Positions 1 through 13,700 of a DNA stretch of 64,000 bases are shown in pieces (the stretch's first letter is position 1; every line of letters starts with the position of its first letter). The translations under genes and the position numbers were made by a program. Under the pieces are notes generated by a model. That model worked only from the letters and a program-made list of their open reading frames with translations. It was not told the origin of the DNA and did not search any database. This DNA comes from Eonycteris spelaea (lineage: Eukaryota; Chordata; Mammalia; Chiroptera; Pteropodidae), in NCBI GenBank assembly GCA_003508835.1, contig PUFA01000649.1, positions 62,001-126,000 on the forward strand, given 5' to 3'.

Positions 1-1794
1 CCTCGCCAGCATTTCATGTTTTTTGATATCTTGATGATATCCATTCTGACAGGTGTGAGATGATATCTCATTGTGCTTTTAATCTATCTCTCAGGTGATG
101 AGTTATCTTGAGCATCTTTTCATATGTCTATTGGTCATCTGCATGTTTTGTTTTGAGCAATACCTGTTCAGACTGACTGCCAATTTTTTAATTGGATTGT
201 TTATTTTTTGTTGTTGTGAGTAGAATGAGTTCTTTATACATTTTGGATTTTAATCTGTTATCAGATGTACAATTGGCCAATATCTTCTACCATTTTATAG
301 AATATTTTTAAAATTTTGCTGATGGTTTCCTTTGTTTGCTATGCATAAACTTTTTAGATTGATGTCATCCCATTTGTTTATTTTTTCTTTTGTTTTTCTT
401 GCTTGAAGAAATATATTAGAACAGAACATTATGAGGAGCAATGTCAGAGAATTTACTGTCAATTTTTCTTCTAGGGGTTTTTGGTTTTGGATCTTACATT
501 TAAGTCTTTAATCTATTTTCATTTTATTCTAGTAGACAGTGTACAAAGGTAGTCCAGTTTCATATTTTTGCATGTATTTGTCCAGTTTTCCCAACATCAA
601 TTATTGAATAGACTGACTTTACTTCATTGTATATTCTTGACAATTTTATCATAGATTACATGATTATATAGATATAGATTATTTCTGGACTTTCTATTCT
701 GTTTCATTCATATATGTCTCTGTTTTTATGCCAGTGCACTCCTGATTTGTTTACTATAGCCTTGTAGTATAGTTTGATATCAGGTAACATATACCTTCAG
801 CATTGTCCTCTTTCTCAACATCGTCATGACTATTCAGGATCTTTTATGGTTTCATATAAAATTTTTGGTTTATTTGTTCTAGGTCTCTGAAAAATGACAT
901 TGACATGGATTTCAATCTACAATCACTATGTGTAATATTGACATTTTAGCGGTGTTAATTCATCCTAATCATGAGCATGATCTATGCTGTCATTTATTTG
1001 TTTTTTTTTTCTCATTTTTTAAATTGACCTATAAGTTTTCAAGCACAAGTTTTTTACCCATTTGGTTACATTTGTTCCCAGGTAGTATAATGTTTTTGAT
1101 ACAATTGTAATTAGGCTTGTTTTCTTAATTTCTCATTTTGATAATCATTATTGGCATATAGATATGCAACCTATTTCTGAATATTAATTTTGTATCCTTC
1201 TATTTTACTGAATTTTTTTTATCAGTGCTCACTGTTATTTTGGTTAAATCTTTAGGGTTCTCTCTATATAGTAACATGTCACCTGCAAATGATGACAATT
1301 TTGATTCTTCGTTTGCAATTTGGATGCCTTTTGTTTCTTCTTCTTATCTGATTGCTATAGCTAGGACTTCCAATACTGTGTTGGATAAAAGTGGTGAAAT
1401 TGGAAATCCTTGTGTTTTTCCTGATCTTAAGGAAAATTCTATTAGCCTTTCCTCATTGAGTATGATGTTAGCTGTGTGTTTGTCTTACATGGCCTTTACT
1501 ATGTTGATGTGTTTCTTCTATTCCCACGTTGCTGAGAGCTTTTATCATAATTAAATGTTGCATGTTGCCAAACACTTTCTCTGCATCAATTGATCTGGTC
1601 ACATTATGCTTATCTTTCAATTTGTTAATGTGGTGTATCAGATTAATTGACTTGTGGTATTGAACTATTCTTGCATCCCAGACCTAAACCTTCCTTGTCA
1701 TAGTGTATGGTCTTAACATATTGCTGAATTTAATTTGCTAATATTTTGTTAAGAAATTTTTGCATTTATGTTTATCAGGGATATAAATCTATAT

Positions 1795-1814
1795 GTGTGT
1801 GTGTGTGTGTGTGC

Positions 1815-1853
<39 letters not shown>

Positions 1854-1855
1854 TA
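1795..1855. repeat. (TG)n microsatellite
   Basis: About 60 bp of TG dinucleotides with GC interruptions, inside the ORF2 relic of L1 copy 1. It is absent from the equivalent place in the duplicate L1 (near 25710), so it arose or expanded after the duplication. Confidence 0.9.
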
Positions 1856-3959
1856 TTTTTTTTCTTATTCCATTTCCTGGTTTTAGAATAAAGGTAATTG
1901 TGGCCTCATAAAATGACCTTGGAAGACTTCCCTCCTCTTGTAATAGTTTAACTAAGTAGAAAAAAATGTTAATTATTCTTTAAATATTTGGTAAAATTTA
2001 CCTGTGAAGCCATCCAGTCCAGTACTTTTGTTTTTTGAGAGCTCTTTGATTACCGAATTGATTTTAGTTCAGATTTTTTCTTTCTTTGTGACTCAGTCTT
2101 GGATGGTTGTATGTTTGTAGGAATGTATCCATATCTTCCGGATTGTCCAATTTAATAGAGTTTGCTTGCTCAAAGTGTTTTCTTAGACAACTTTGTATTT
2201 CTGTGGTGTCTGTTGTCACTTCTTTCTTTCACTTCCGATTTACTTATTAGGGTCCTCTCTCTCTTTTTCTCTTAATGAGTCTGGTAAATGTTTATCAATT
2301 TTGTTTGTCTTTTCCAAGAATCAACTCATTGTATCTTTGATATTTTGTACTGTGCTTTTAGACTCTATATTGTTCACTTCCCTTCTAATCTTTATTATTG
2401 TTTTTCTTCTACTCACTTTGGGTTTGTTTGCAGTTCCTTTTTTAAGTCCTTTAGGTGTAAGGTCAGATTGTTGATTTGAGACTTTTCTTCTTTCTTGAGG
2501 TGGGCCTGCATTGTTATGAGTTTTCCTCTTAGGACTGCTTTCACTGTGTCCTGTCGAAATTTCGAATCTTTTTTTTTTTTTTATCATTTTCATTTGTTTC
2601 AAAGTATCTTCGATGTCTTTTCAGATTTCACTGTTATCTCATCAGTTGTTTAGTAGCATGTTATTTAGCCTTCATTTGTGTATGTATTTTTTTAGTTTTT
2701 CCTTGTAATTGATTTCTAGCTTTATATCATTATGGTCAGAAAAGAGGCTTTATATGGTTTTAATTTTCTTAAATTGAATGAGACTTGTTCTGTGGTCTGC
2801 CATGAGGTCTATCTTGAGAAATGTTTCATGTGCACTTGAGAAAAAATTAGTATTTGGCTGCTTTGATGTAAAACATTCTAAAAACACCAATTAAATTTAT
2901 CTAGTTTCATGTATCTTTCAAGACCACAGTTTTCTTAATGATTTTCTGGTTGGGAGATCTGTCCATTGATGTCATTGGGATGTAAAATTCCCTCCTGGGA
3001 ATGGATTACTGTCTTCTCTTCCTTTATGTTTATCAATATTAGCTTTATATATTTAGGTGTTCCTATGTTGGGTGCAAAAATGTTTACTAGGGTTATAGCC
3101 TCTTGCTAGATTGATCCCTTTATCATTATGTAATTACTTTTTTGGGTCTCTTTTTATACCTTTCTTATAAAGACTATTTTGTCTAATATTAGTAGTGTTA
3201 TTTAAGCTTTCTCTTTTTTTTCATTTGCATTTGCATGACATACCTTTACATACAGTCTTTGTTTTTTTTTTTTTTTCATCTGAAGTGAGAATTTTATAAA
3301 AGCATAGGTATGTGTCTTGTGTTCTTATCATTCAGTAAACTTATGCCTTGATTGGATTTAATCTATTTACATTTAAGGATTATTGCCATTTTATTATTCA
3401 TTTTATGATATATTTTTTTTCTTCCCCTTCTTCTAAAGAATCACTTCAAACTTTCTTCTATATTGCCTTGGTGTTAATAAATTTCTTTAGCTGTTTCTTG
3501 TTTTGGAAACTCTCTGTCTGTCCTTTGATTCTAAATGACAGCTTGCTAGGTAGCATAGTCTTAGTTGTAGGTTTTTGCTTTCAATTACTTTGAGTAGTTC
3601 ATGCCAATCCCTTCTGACTTGCAATTTCTGTTGACAATCAGCTGACAGTCTTATAGGAGATCCCTTGTCAGTAACCAGTTGCTTTTCTCTTGCGCTTTTA
3701 GGATTTTCTCTATCAATTTTCCATTTTAATGGTGATATGTCTTGGCATAGCCTCTTTGGGTTTATCTTGTTTAACACTGTCTGTGCTTCCTGACCTTTTA
3801 TGTTTATTCATTTCACAAGGTTAGGGATTTTTTCATCATTATTTTCTCAAATAGGTCTTCAGTGTCTTGCTCTCTTCATCTGTTTGAAAATCCTATGATA
3901 TAAATTTTATTACACTTGATGTTTTCCCAGAGGTCTCTTATACTATTCTCATTTTATTT

Positions 3960-4003
3960 ATTTATCATTACTCATTCATTCATTCATTCATTCATTTATT
4001 CAT
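3960..4003. repeat. (ATTC)n microsatellite
   Basis: Short tandem run of the tetranucleotide ATTC with ATTT variants, inside the ORF1 relic of L1 copy 1. It inserts a Ser/Phe/Ile-rich artefact into the forward translation. Confidence 0.85.
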
Positions 4004-5089
4004 TTTACTCTTCCATTTGGTTGTTTTCTGCTCCTTTGTCTTCCAGACTGCTGTTTCAGTCCTCTGCTTTATCTAATCTACTATTGATTCTCTCTACTGT
4101 ATTCATTTTAGTTATTGCAGTCTTCATTTCCAACATTTTTCATTGTTTCTATGTCTTTATGCTTACTCTCTCTTTGTTGAAGATTTCACTGAGATCTCTA
4201 TTTTTCCCGAAGTTCATTAAGCATGCATATAACCAATGTTTTGAACTCTCTATTTGTCAATTTTCTTGCCCTCACTTCATTTATTTAGTTTTCCTTGAAT
4301 TTTCTCCTGTCTTTCATTTGAAACACAATTCTTAGTATTCTCCCCACCCCCCATCTTTTGCCTGCCTCTCTGTGTTTGTTTCTATGTTTTATGTAGATCT
4401 GTTAGGTCTCCCAGCTTGGCCTTGTGGCCTTATGTCATAAGTGTTCTGTGTGGTTCAGTGTCAGTGCCTCCTTGATCAACAGTGCCCAGTGCTTCAGGAG
4501 TATCTTTTGTTGGGTCGCATGTTACCTCCTGTTGTAGTTAAGCCTTGAGTGCTTTTGTCACATGAGGAGATGGCATTGACTCTTGGGCTGACTGGTTTTG
4601 AGGATTAGCCATGTCCACATGGTATGAGAAGCTGTGTTTGGGTTAGCCCACAGAGTGTGATTTGTCTCAAAAGGCTTTTGTGCCTATTGAGACCACTCAT
4701 TGTGTGTTTTGCTTGTGGCACTAACCAGGTTGCTCTCTGTTGTGGTCTGAAGCCAGCCACTGGGTGTCTTGTCTCTAGGATATCGTGGGAGGGGTTCCCT
4801 TGTAGGCCAAGTTCAGTTATAGTGTTACAAATTGGGAGCTACCTGCTAAGAACTACAAACTATCTGTGGTTGGTGGCTACCTGTCCTGAAACTGGAGGAA
4901 TGTGGGAGAAGCAACACAGTGACTAAAACAGCTGCCACCAGCCCTGGGATGTGGTAGCTTAGTCCTAAAGCATTCAAGTCCTGAGGCTCCTTGCCTGCAG
5001 TTTAAAGAGCCCTGCTGTGTGCAAATTGGATATTCAGGGTCCCAGGAGTTCCAGGTCAAGGTCAGTGGTTTCCCTGATTTAGTAGAGTT

Positions 5090-5880
5090 TTAGATTTGGT
5101 GTTACTGCTTAGCCTGTGGACCCTTGCAAAATTCTTAGATCACAATAAGGCCAACTGCTCCCTGCCTCAAGCCAAAGACCCCCAAGATATGTTCAAGAAA
5201 TATTCTTTTGTACATAAGCTATTCAAGCATTCTTCAGCGCTAAATGATATAAAGCACAATGAGATAACAATTTTAGAGACAGCAGCTTCAGACCCAGAAA
5301 AAAAATGATGAGATGACTTTCAAATGGCTAAATCAGTGGGAAAAACATAGTTTTCCTGTTTTTTTTCAAGGAGCAGGAGAAAAAGTAACTGCTCATTTCA
5401 ATATAAGGGCACATGATCTAGTCCATGAGCTGCTGGGAGTGGAATACACATAGATGTGGGACAAGGACTTGGTCTTTGGCAGATGTCTCCCTCTTTTATT
5501 CTTTCTGGTCACTTCAGATGTTAAAAATAAAAATGAAAAGTCCTAGACACCTTAAAGCTGAACATCTAAATAGCCCTTTCACTTGAGGAACTTTTAATAC
5601 TTTGTTAATGTTCTGAACAGAGAGCTTTCCCTTCTTGGTAAGAGAATCTGGAATAAATGGGAGACCATGGCCACTCATGATTTGGTTAATTTGGGCAATC
5701 AGTTTCTCCATTCTCTAGATGAGGAACTCAGAAATAATGTTGCCAAGATATTTAATTTAGAGCCTTGGTAAATGAGAGGCAGTATTTGAAACAGAAAGAC
5801 TCCAAACTCTAGCCATTATTCCAAAGAGTGAGGACACTGGAAAGGGATTGCTGTAAGTGTGAGCATTTTAGACACTCTAA
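5090..5880. other. Unassigned sequence conserved between units A and B
   Basis: About 800 bp lying between the L1 5'UTR and the retroviral protease-like segment, with a counterpart at about 28290-29030. It may be the 5' remainder (gag side) of the endogenous retrovirus, but I see no diagnostic motif such as a CCHC knuckle. Short open frames here are not supported as genes. Confidence 0.5.
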
Positions 5881-8800
5881 GCCTTCTAAGCAGCCTTCGG
5901 AGCCCTTCTACTCCCCAGTGATGGGGTGTTAGGGACCTACAAGACTTTTTTCGCCTTTCTCTCATTGGGTTGGAGAAAATTCCCCTCAGAAGGGTAAGAA
6001 GATTTTTTCTATTCTTATTGACAGTGGTGCTGCACTCTTGATGATCCACCCCACTGTTTAAACTTGCCTCTGCCTTGGAACAATAACATAGTTCAAAGGC
6101 AGGGATATCAGATACACTCAACAGGTTCAGTGTCTGAACCTAAGCCTTTGGCTCAGGCTTCTTAAGATACAACTGTTTTACCCTTGGTTCCTCTTTCTCT
6201 TTTTATTTACTAGGCTGAGACTTACTAGAGAAGCGCCACACTGGAATGGTCTCTTCCTGAAAGGGAGAAATAATGTATAGTTTGATAGCAACTGTCAGAG
6301 TGATCAATTAGGTATATTAAATTATATTTCAACATCTTTAATTTGTTTCATTTTTGACAGTTCAGGAACTGAATCTGAAAGCACTGATTCACTGTCCCTA
6401 TTGTACCAACCATCATCTTCTTTCTGGGTAAATTCTCCAGCTGATATTGGCTGAATCACATTGTTTTTTTTTTTTCATTAAAGCTCAACTTGATCCTTCA
6501 AACCTGTTCCAGAGTTCATCAAATCTTCTAAATAAACAGGCCCTTCAAGGTTTAAAAGCCATAATAGAAGATGATGTAACTCAAGGCCTTACTATTCCTT
6601 GCACTGTAACACTGTTATTTTACCTGCAAGAAAGCCAAAGGGATGAGAGTGGAGATTCACACATGTCCTGTGACGACAATCTACATCGTTTTCCCTGAAA
6701 CCCTGCTGCTCCTAACCCTATTTCTCTACCAGCATTCATCCCAAATAGAAGTATATTCCTTATGATAACAGATTCATGCACTGCATTCTTTGATATCCCA
6801 GCTGATGAAGCTAGTCAGTACCTTTTTGCCTTTACCTAGGAAGGAAAACAATGTGTCCACACATTTGGTTCAACACTTGGAACATCACATCAGAACAAGG
6901 ACTACACATAGATCCACATGGACTTCATGGGAGTTTAAGTTTCTCATAGCCTAAAACTCTGTGCCAGTTATGAGATTTCCTTGAGCTAGTCAACTATTGT
7001 TGAAATTGGATCCAAAATCTCTCTCTAATGGCAAATATCTATATGTATTACTAAAGAATGACAACACTAACCAAATTCGATGAGAAGAACAAGATGACAT
7101 AGCATTTAAAGTCTTATAAAAGGGTTTAATAAACCCACCTGTCCTTTGGCACACCAACTCCTCTTATATTCCCTTGTAGTTCTTTGTGTCAACACCAAGA
7201 CCTGTGGCATGGGGTACTTCCTCACCTTAAATCCACACCTGCCACTCGCTCCACTTCCCTCTTGGTCAATACCACAGAGGAGATGGTTGTGAGGTCCCTT
7301 CTAACCATCTGTGTATTGGGCAGTAGAAGCCCTCCTGAATTCTCATTATGGCCAGCATCATCAGTTAGCAAGCTCACCTCTTATGACATGCTTCTCTATC
7401 AACCGCATCTCACATAACTCTTACAAACTATAATGACCTTAACCTGCACTCTTTCACTTACCTCTTTTGATGACGCCACACATTATGGCTTGACTCAAGA
7501 ATCACCTGTTATGAGGATTTACAGGTGACTTCTCTGGGTAACACTAATTTTCATGGTTCATGGATGGCTCAGACTTAAAAATGAGGGTGGTAAGTACTGC
7601 ACTGGTTATGCCACTATAATCCCTTTTGAAATCACTGAGGCAAACAACCTTGCCTTTGGCCACTCCAGAGCAACAGGCTGAATTGTATGCTCTCCTTTGG
7701 GCTGGCATTTTAGCCAAGGGTGAAGCTATCCACATTCCTACTGACAGCGGATAGGCCCTTGGTAGTTCATCACAGACAACACTGTTTAGAGGAAAAGAAT
7801 GGTATGGAAGTAACGTAATTTTCTTACTTCCAAAGGAGATAAAATTAAAAATGGTCTACAAGTTCAAGATTTACTGGATGCTTTGGTTTCACCTGATGCT
7901 TTAGTTTTTCTTAAGATTCCAGGACATTTTAAATTTGCCTCCCTCGATTCTAAAGGAAATGATCTTGCTGACATTTCTGTGAATAATGTTTCCTCGAAAG
8001 GCATCAGCAGCTGTTAAACTTCTGTTATGGTCCAAAGAGACATTTATTCATTGGATAACAGGAAAACTGGACATAGATTCCATAATATTGACTTCAGAAA
8101 GAGAAAAACAAATTGGAAATTCAACACTTGTTAGTTCGATAAGAAGGGAAAGCTCTGATTAGGATGAAATAACAACCCTGTTTTACCAGAACTAATATGT
8201 TCAATCCTCACTACTGCACAGCATTAAACCATTGGTCCACTGACAAAATGACAACACTCATGAATCAATATTGGTGGGAATATATGACCAAGGCTGCAAA
8301 AAGCGACAACCTTATGTTTCCCGCCTATCCAAGGTATGACCCAGGGAAGCCTATACACAAGGGACCTGGATATTTTCAGTTGTCTAAAAGATTATTTGAA
8401 GTTTGACAAATAGGTTTTATATAGCTTCTGCCATCCCATGGTCTAAATGTTTTAGTCATGGTCTGTATGTTTTCTCACTAGACTGAAGCTTTCCCTCACA
8501 GGCAAGCTGCTGCCTCTGAGTGACTGAAGTCCTACTAGACAACAGTATTCCATTTGGGGAACTTCTCTCAAACTCCACAGTGAGCACAAATCAGATGATC
8601 AAACTGGTCAGTGCTATTTGGCCAATTCTGCAACACCTGCACTATTCCCACTACCTCGGTCTTCAGGTTGAATTGAACATACTAATGGCGTTGCTAAGGT
8701 TCAGCTGGAAAAAAAAAAAACTGTAAAAACTCTTCACGTACTTTGGACAAAAGCTCTTAAATCTCATATCTGCACTTTTGGGGCTCATTAGCTTTCACCA

Positions 8801-9170
8801 TGCGATATAATTCCAGGATGCCCCTACACATTTGGCTCCTGCTTCTTTGATCCACAGTTGATAAAGGGAGACATACTTCAACGTTATAAAAAGCAATTGC
8901 TTCTATTGAAACTAATCACGGTCTGGTGGAACAACCTTTCCACAGTGCACTGCAAGGATAGGAAAACCTGGATGTTTACACTCTACCACCTGGAGACTTT
9001 GTTTGCTGGAAAAGTGTCTTCACTAAAGATTGCCTCCAGCATTGCTGGAAGGATCTTTCCCATCTTCTGAAGACTTACCCTGTGCCGCTAACTCCAGGGA
9101 GAAGATTTGGATGCTTGTGTCACATCTAAAGGAGGTACCAAACCCTGACAGGAACTGCACAGTCTGACAA
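5880..9170 (+). pseudogene. Class I endogenous retrovirus pol relic, copy A
   Basis: Scattered open pieces appear in the order expected of a gammaretrovirus-like pol. A protease-like active-site triplet region (Asp-Ser-Gly-Ala codons) lies at 6020-6031. The reverse transcriptase N-terminal region is at about 6480-6620, with a conserved GLK-II-D block around 6550. RNase H is at about 7550-7760, with a Thr-Asp-Ser active-site block at 7740-7748 followed at once by a stop. The integrase HHCC zinc-binding region is at about 8197-8330 and integrase core and C-terminal remains run to about 9160. Stops and frameshifts are numerous and the catalytic blocks are not in one frame, so no functional enzyme can be made. 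I could not find a convincing env between integrase and the LTR. A shorter counterpart is at 29000-30280. Confidence 0.75.
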
Positions 9171-9199
9171 CCTTAAACTAAAGCTGTCAAATTTAAAGT

Positions 9200-10010
9200 A
9201 GGTGGGACCTGAAGGAAACTAATTGCAAAAAGACTAAATCAGGCCTGTGTAACTCTTTTCTTGGTGCTGATGTTTATCTCATTTTTATCTTTCCATTGGA
9301 AAGAATGTGCCCTTGTTTACATCTCCTAAGCTACGACGAAAGGAGAGATGGTTTCTGTTTATTGTATCTGTCATCAAGAAGTTTGATCTACTAAGATAAT
9401 AATGATCTTTCATTATCTACAGGTTTGAGCTCCTAGTTTAAATTCATCATATAGACTAGGTTGCCACATTGTTCTTATCCTATTTTGAATTCTTCTTATT
9501 GTTAATCTCTGCACCTGCTGACTGTTGACCCTGGACACTAGCTGTCCATGACCCACATACTTTCCCTTTGATGAAAGTGATGTCACACAGAGAGGTCCTT
9601 CCTGACACCGAGGGACAGATGGATGCTGAGTTGGAAGGCCTAACTGTTCATCAGTGATATTTTTGGATAAAAATATCAATCAAAAGAGGGAAAGGATGAA
9701 GACAAACTGGAACTTTAAACAAACATACTCATTCAGGAGAATCACTGGAAGAAGCCAGGGCTTATCGACGTTCTCGTGCTTTGCATGATCACAAGAATGC
9801 TGCAGGAAGACTCATTGCTTATAGGAAAGCCCAATAGTTCCAACTTTCCCTTCTCTATTCTTCCTTTTCCCTTCTATAAATACCCCCATCTCGGCACACA
9901 AGCTGGAGTCTGACAATACGTGCCTGCATGCTATTGAATGCAACCTTTTCTTTTCAACAAATAGTTCCTTTTTGGTGACAAAGCACCTTATTGATGAGAA
10001 ATTTTCAGTT
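9200..10010 (+). mobile_element. Probable 3' LTR of the endogenous retrovirus (boundaries approximate)
   Basis: Directly downstream of the integrase remains is a stretch with LTR-like organisation. A TATA box, TATAAATA, sits at about 9875-9882, followed by a CTGGAGTCTGACAATA-type leader and a pyrimidine-rich CTTTTCTTTTC segment. This matches a U3-R-U5 arrangement of class I elements. I cannot fix the exact TG...CA ends. No matching 5' LTR is visible upstream and unit B lacks this segment, where an L1 3' fragment follows the pol relic instead. Confidence 0.5.
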
Positions 10011-10134
10011 GGTAATATAATCTGAAATTCAAAGATTATGTAATAGTGACTAACTTTTTGACATAACTTTAGATATGAAAATATCTAATATTTTCATATT
10101 TTGAAGCTCCTATCTGGCAACAACACAGTCAAAT

Positions 10135-10720
10135 CTTTTTTTTCTTTTTCTTTGTTTGTTTGTTTGTTTGTTTTTGATGCTACACTGGTTAATGAAATCC
10201 AGTAAATTTCAGTTGCACATTTTAAAAGTAAGGCAAATATACATTTATATTGTGTGTTCACCTCCCATAGCCAGATTTCCTTCTGTCACCACATATTTGA
10301 CCCCCTTTACCCCATTGACCTCCCCCTACCTTCTCCCTCCACCCTCTAGTAACCACTAGTCTATTGTCCATGTCTATGAATCTCTGTTTGTTTGTCCTAT
10401 TCATTTGTTGCTTTTAGGTTTATATCCAACATATAAGTGATATCATATGGTTTTCAACTTTTTCTGCCTGGCTTATTTTGCTTAGCATGATTGTCTCGAG
10501 GTCCACCCATGTTGTCGCAAATGGCAGTATTTCATCTCTTTTTATGGCTGAGAAATATTCCATTCTATATATGTACCACAGATTCTTTAGCCAATCATCT
10601 ATTGAAGGCACTTTGGTTGCTTCCATGTCCTGGCTACTGTGAATAATGCTGCTATGAACATCAGTGTGTAAATGTCTTTTCGGATATGATTTTTCAAGTC
10701 TTTCGGGTAAATACCCAGGG
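10135..10720 (-). mobile_element. LINE-1 3' fragment, 5'-truncated
   Basis: The fragment begins with a T-rich run and (TTTG)n at 10135-10175, the reverse complement of an L1 poly(A) tail. It then continues through the L1 3'UTR and the ORF2 C-terminus; the minus-strand translation at 10420-10770 contains HTDVHSSIIHSSQDMEATK and YRMEYFSAIKRDE, typical of the ORF2 end. It ends abruptly near 10720, where sequence shared with units B and C resumes at the GGAGGCTTAA motif. Unit B has about 1.1 kb between its own L1 fragment and that motif which unit A lacks. Confidence 0.8.
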
Positions 10721-10739
10721 TGTGTTAATAGGAGGCTTA

Positions 10740-13700
10740 AATTATAAGAAGGATTCATGACATTAGACAATGCAGGAGAAGGGACTCCAATACCAAGGGA
10801 AGTTTGTTTTGTTTTGCTTTGTTTTGTTTTGTTTTTTTAACTTGTGTAATAGGCTTTTAATAATAATGCTGCTGTCAGGCTGAACATGAACATGCTACTC
10901 TATCCATTTTATGTAATAATATTTTTTCAAGTTTTACATACACTTATATGTTATACTTTTAATGATGGCTGCAAATATTCATGGTTATGCTTTGTGAGTG
11001 GTATGATGAACCTAGAGCCCTCTACAGAACTCTGGCATAGAGTGGAGTTGGCAGCATGTGAGAATGAGGGGAATGTGCGGTTTTATATGGAGATTATACT
11101 CTAAGTAGTAAAGGTGTCCACCTGTAGCCACCTCATATAAGAATATGCATTTTAATTTCATTTTAATTCACCCTTTTGGCAATGTGCTTGCATATCCGGA
11201 TGGAGTTGGTGCTTCAGTCCAGGAGTCAATTCACAGGCAAGTAGAGCTCAAGAATGAGATTGGAGGCGAATGCCAGGCTGGATACTTTTTACACAGTGTG
11301 GGGCAGAGAGCCTGGAGGACCAGCACAGACAACAGTTTGGTGTTTGTGTAGTTTGTTTTCCAAGGTAAACCACACAGGAGATGTCAGAATTGCAGGAGAG
11401 ATGAGATGAGGGTCAGACTGAGACTCATTGAAATAGCCTGAGCTCCTGCATTGCCTACTCATATGGGAACTGAATCAACTGGCTGCACAGCTGACTCTGA
11501 GGGTCAAGATCATACCTGGAATAAAGTGTTCATTAAAGAAGAAGGTACAGTTTTCCCAGTGCAGTGGTGCCAGTCAGGGCCAGTAGTCATGGGGTGCCCG
11601 GAGCTTTAACTCAGTGTTGACTCTCTGCTGTTGGCCTAGTATACTCACTGAACCCTCAGGAAATGGGCACATGATGATAGCACAGGTAATCTGACATTGC
11701 TCTTGTGACTCAAATTGGAGCATACGACAAAAAGAAACACTTAGTGGATGACAATGTACAAATGATGAAGACAAAGTTGAAAACTAAAAAGATTGAAGCT
11801 ACATTAACTGAGAGTTTCTTAACAAAATTGACACTTTGGGCCAAATTGTTTTTCAACTATGAGTGTCCTGTGCTTATTAGAACATTTAACTGCACCTGCT
11901 ACATGGCAGTAGTGACAGCCAAATACATCTCCATACATTGCCCAAAGACCCTGGGAGAGGGCAAATTCATCCCCCAGATAGGAACCACTTGGTTAACTGA
12001 TAACTTCTATATCAGATGGCCTTAACCATGTTGTGCCTCTTTAACGATTTTTGTGCCTATTAATTTGCAAGCAACAAGTTCATACAGTAAAATTCACCAG
12101 ACTAATGTCACATTCCTAATAAGTGGCAGTACTAGAGGTAAATTGAAGATTTGACTGTTAATACTATGCAATTTACTTGTGAATATATCAGTATTATCCA
12201 TCCTGAAACAGCACGAAGCTGAATCCATCCCAGGGCACACTGTGTGTTGTGTGTGCACGTGCACATGTATATATGTGTGTGTAACCTTGATCCTAGTGAA
12301 TTCTAACTTACGAAATTATAGGAATACATACACAGTATAAATTCTCACTTTATTGAAAATTTAATTTTATTAAATGCTAAATAACATACTTAAATGTTTA
12401 AATGACTCTAGGAATGCATGCCATTAACACATTAAGCACACTTTGTATCTCTTATTCTAGGGTTTGCTTAGTTAAGCATTGACAAATGAGAAACTTCACA
12501 CAAGATGACACCCACAGATGCATAATTCTACACTGTAAGGGAGGTAGTGTGTTTGGAGTGTACACATGAGGTCTTGTTGGTTAGACTCCCTAAAAGATTC
12601 CAAAACATAATTTTTTTAGGTAAACACTGTGTTTTTGATAAAGTAGGCTAATTTCTGGTAAGACTTATGGATGGTTTTAAAAGTCACCCAGAAAAGAAGA
12701 GAAGCCGAGTTTTGAAATTGCTTTTAATTCAGGACACAACTCTGCACAGTGAATCAGAAAACAAGAATTCTGGAACTGGTTATCCATGTGGTGACTGTGC
12801 AGTTTTGATGAAATGACTATAGATCATTGGGCCTTTGTGCTTTATTTTTTAATCTGTGTAACCATACAAGTACATTTTAAATGTTTGTACTAATAATAAA
12901 TTCATGAATTATAAAATTGAGACATTTTTCTTATTAAATTATTCCAATATCTGAAGAAAAAATAAGGAAAAAAATGGAGCTATGCAAAGAAATAGTTACA
13001 GAAATGTGATGTGTCACATTTAAAGTTACCATACAACTTGTGGATAGGATGTGTACATCTACAACCTGACTTAGGAGCAATGCGGGTGGTGTTTGGTAAA
13101 ACTGTCTTTCTACACAGAGACACCTTTTATAAAAAAGCAACATGTGATTTAGACTTCAGATAGAATCCATGAGGTATTATGTACCTCTGAGTGGTATCAT
13201 GAAGTCTTTCTTCTCCCATTTACTAGAGTCTGGTGTGAACTCTTGGGTTGCTGCAGCACAACAGTGAAAACAGCAAGATCAGGAGAACTAAGGAAGCATG
13301 TGTCTAGGGAGATGTGAAATGTGGAAGCATTAAATTCTAAAACATTTTTATTGGACATAAAATAACCTATCAAAACCGGTTTCCATCATCTACTGCCTAG
13401 TGTGAATATAGAATTTGTGTGTAAATAGCTTGGGGTGGCTAAAACATGAACCTCACATTTTTGATTTACCAACTCTCATACAGAAAGGGATAAGAATATG
13501 TTTTTAGGTTGTGATATGTGGAAAATCACTTAAATTCTCTGAATGTCAGTTCTTTTATAAATGTGGACAATAATACCAACCTTAGAAGCTTGTTGTCAAG
13601 TTGGCGTAATTCCTGATACCTGTCAGGCTGCCACTGGGGATAGGCAATAGATTCATGCCTGAGTCTTCCCTCACACAGACATAAACTGCCCAAGAGTGTG

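Larger units (their letters stand above)
1..5060 (-). mobile_element. LINE-1 copy 1, degenerate, 3' end cut by window edge
   Basis: Read on the minus strand this is an L1 in the order 5'UTR (about 5060-4340), ORF1 (about 4340-3430) and ORF2 (about 3420 to the window start). The ORF1 C-terminal nucleic-acid-binding part shows at 3487-3777, where the translation contains SPIRLSADCQQ and RRDWHELLKV, typical of L1 ORF1p. The ORF2 start lies near 3350-3400, where the reverse complement encodes an LNVN-type endonuclease start. The first bases fall about 100 codons before the end of ORF2. Stops and frameshifts are frequent, so it is inactive. It aligns by eye with the L1 at 23640-28140, marking the start of a tandemly duplicated block. 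A (TG)n tract at about 1795-1855 interrupts ORF2. Confidence 0.85.

Noticed and set aside
3916..4335. The 139-codon plus-strand open frame with hydrophobic content
   Set aside because: It is antisense to L1 ORF1 and includes the (ATTC)n repeat; the apparent membrane segments come from the T-rich antisense strand.
9060..9300. A retroviral env remnant between integrase and LTR
   Set aside because: The interval is too short and I see no signal peptide, cleavage site or transmembrane pattern in any frame.
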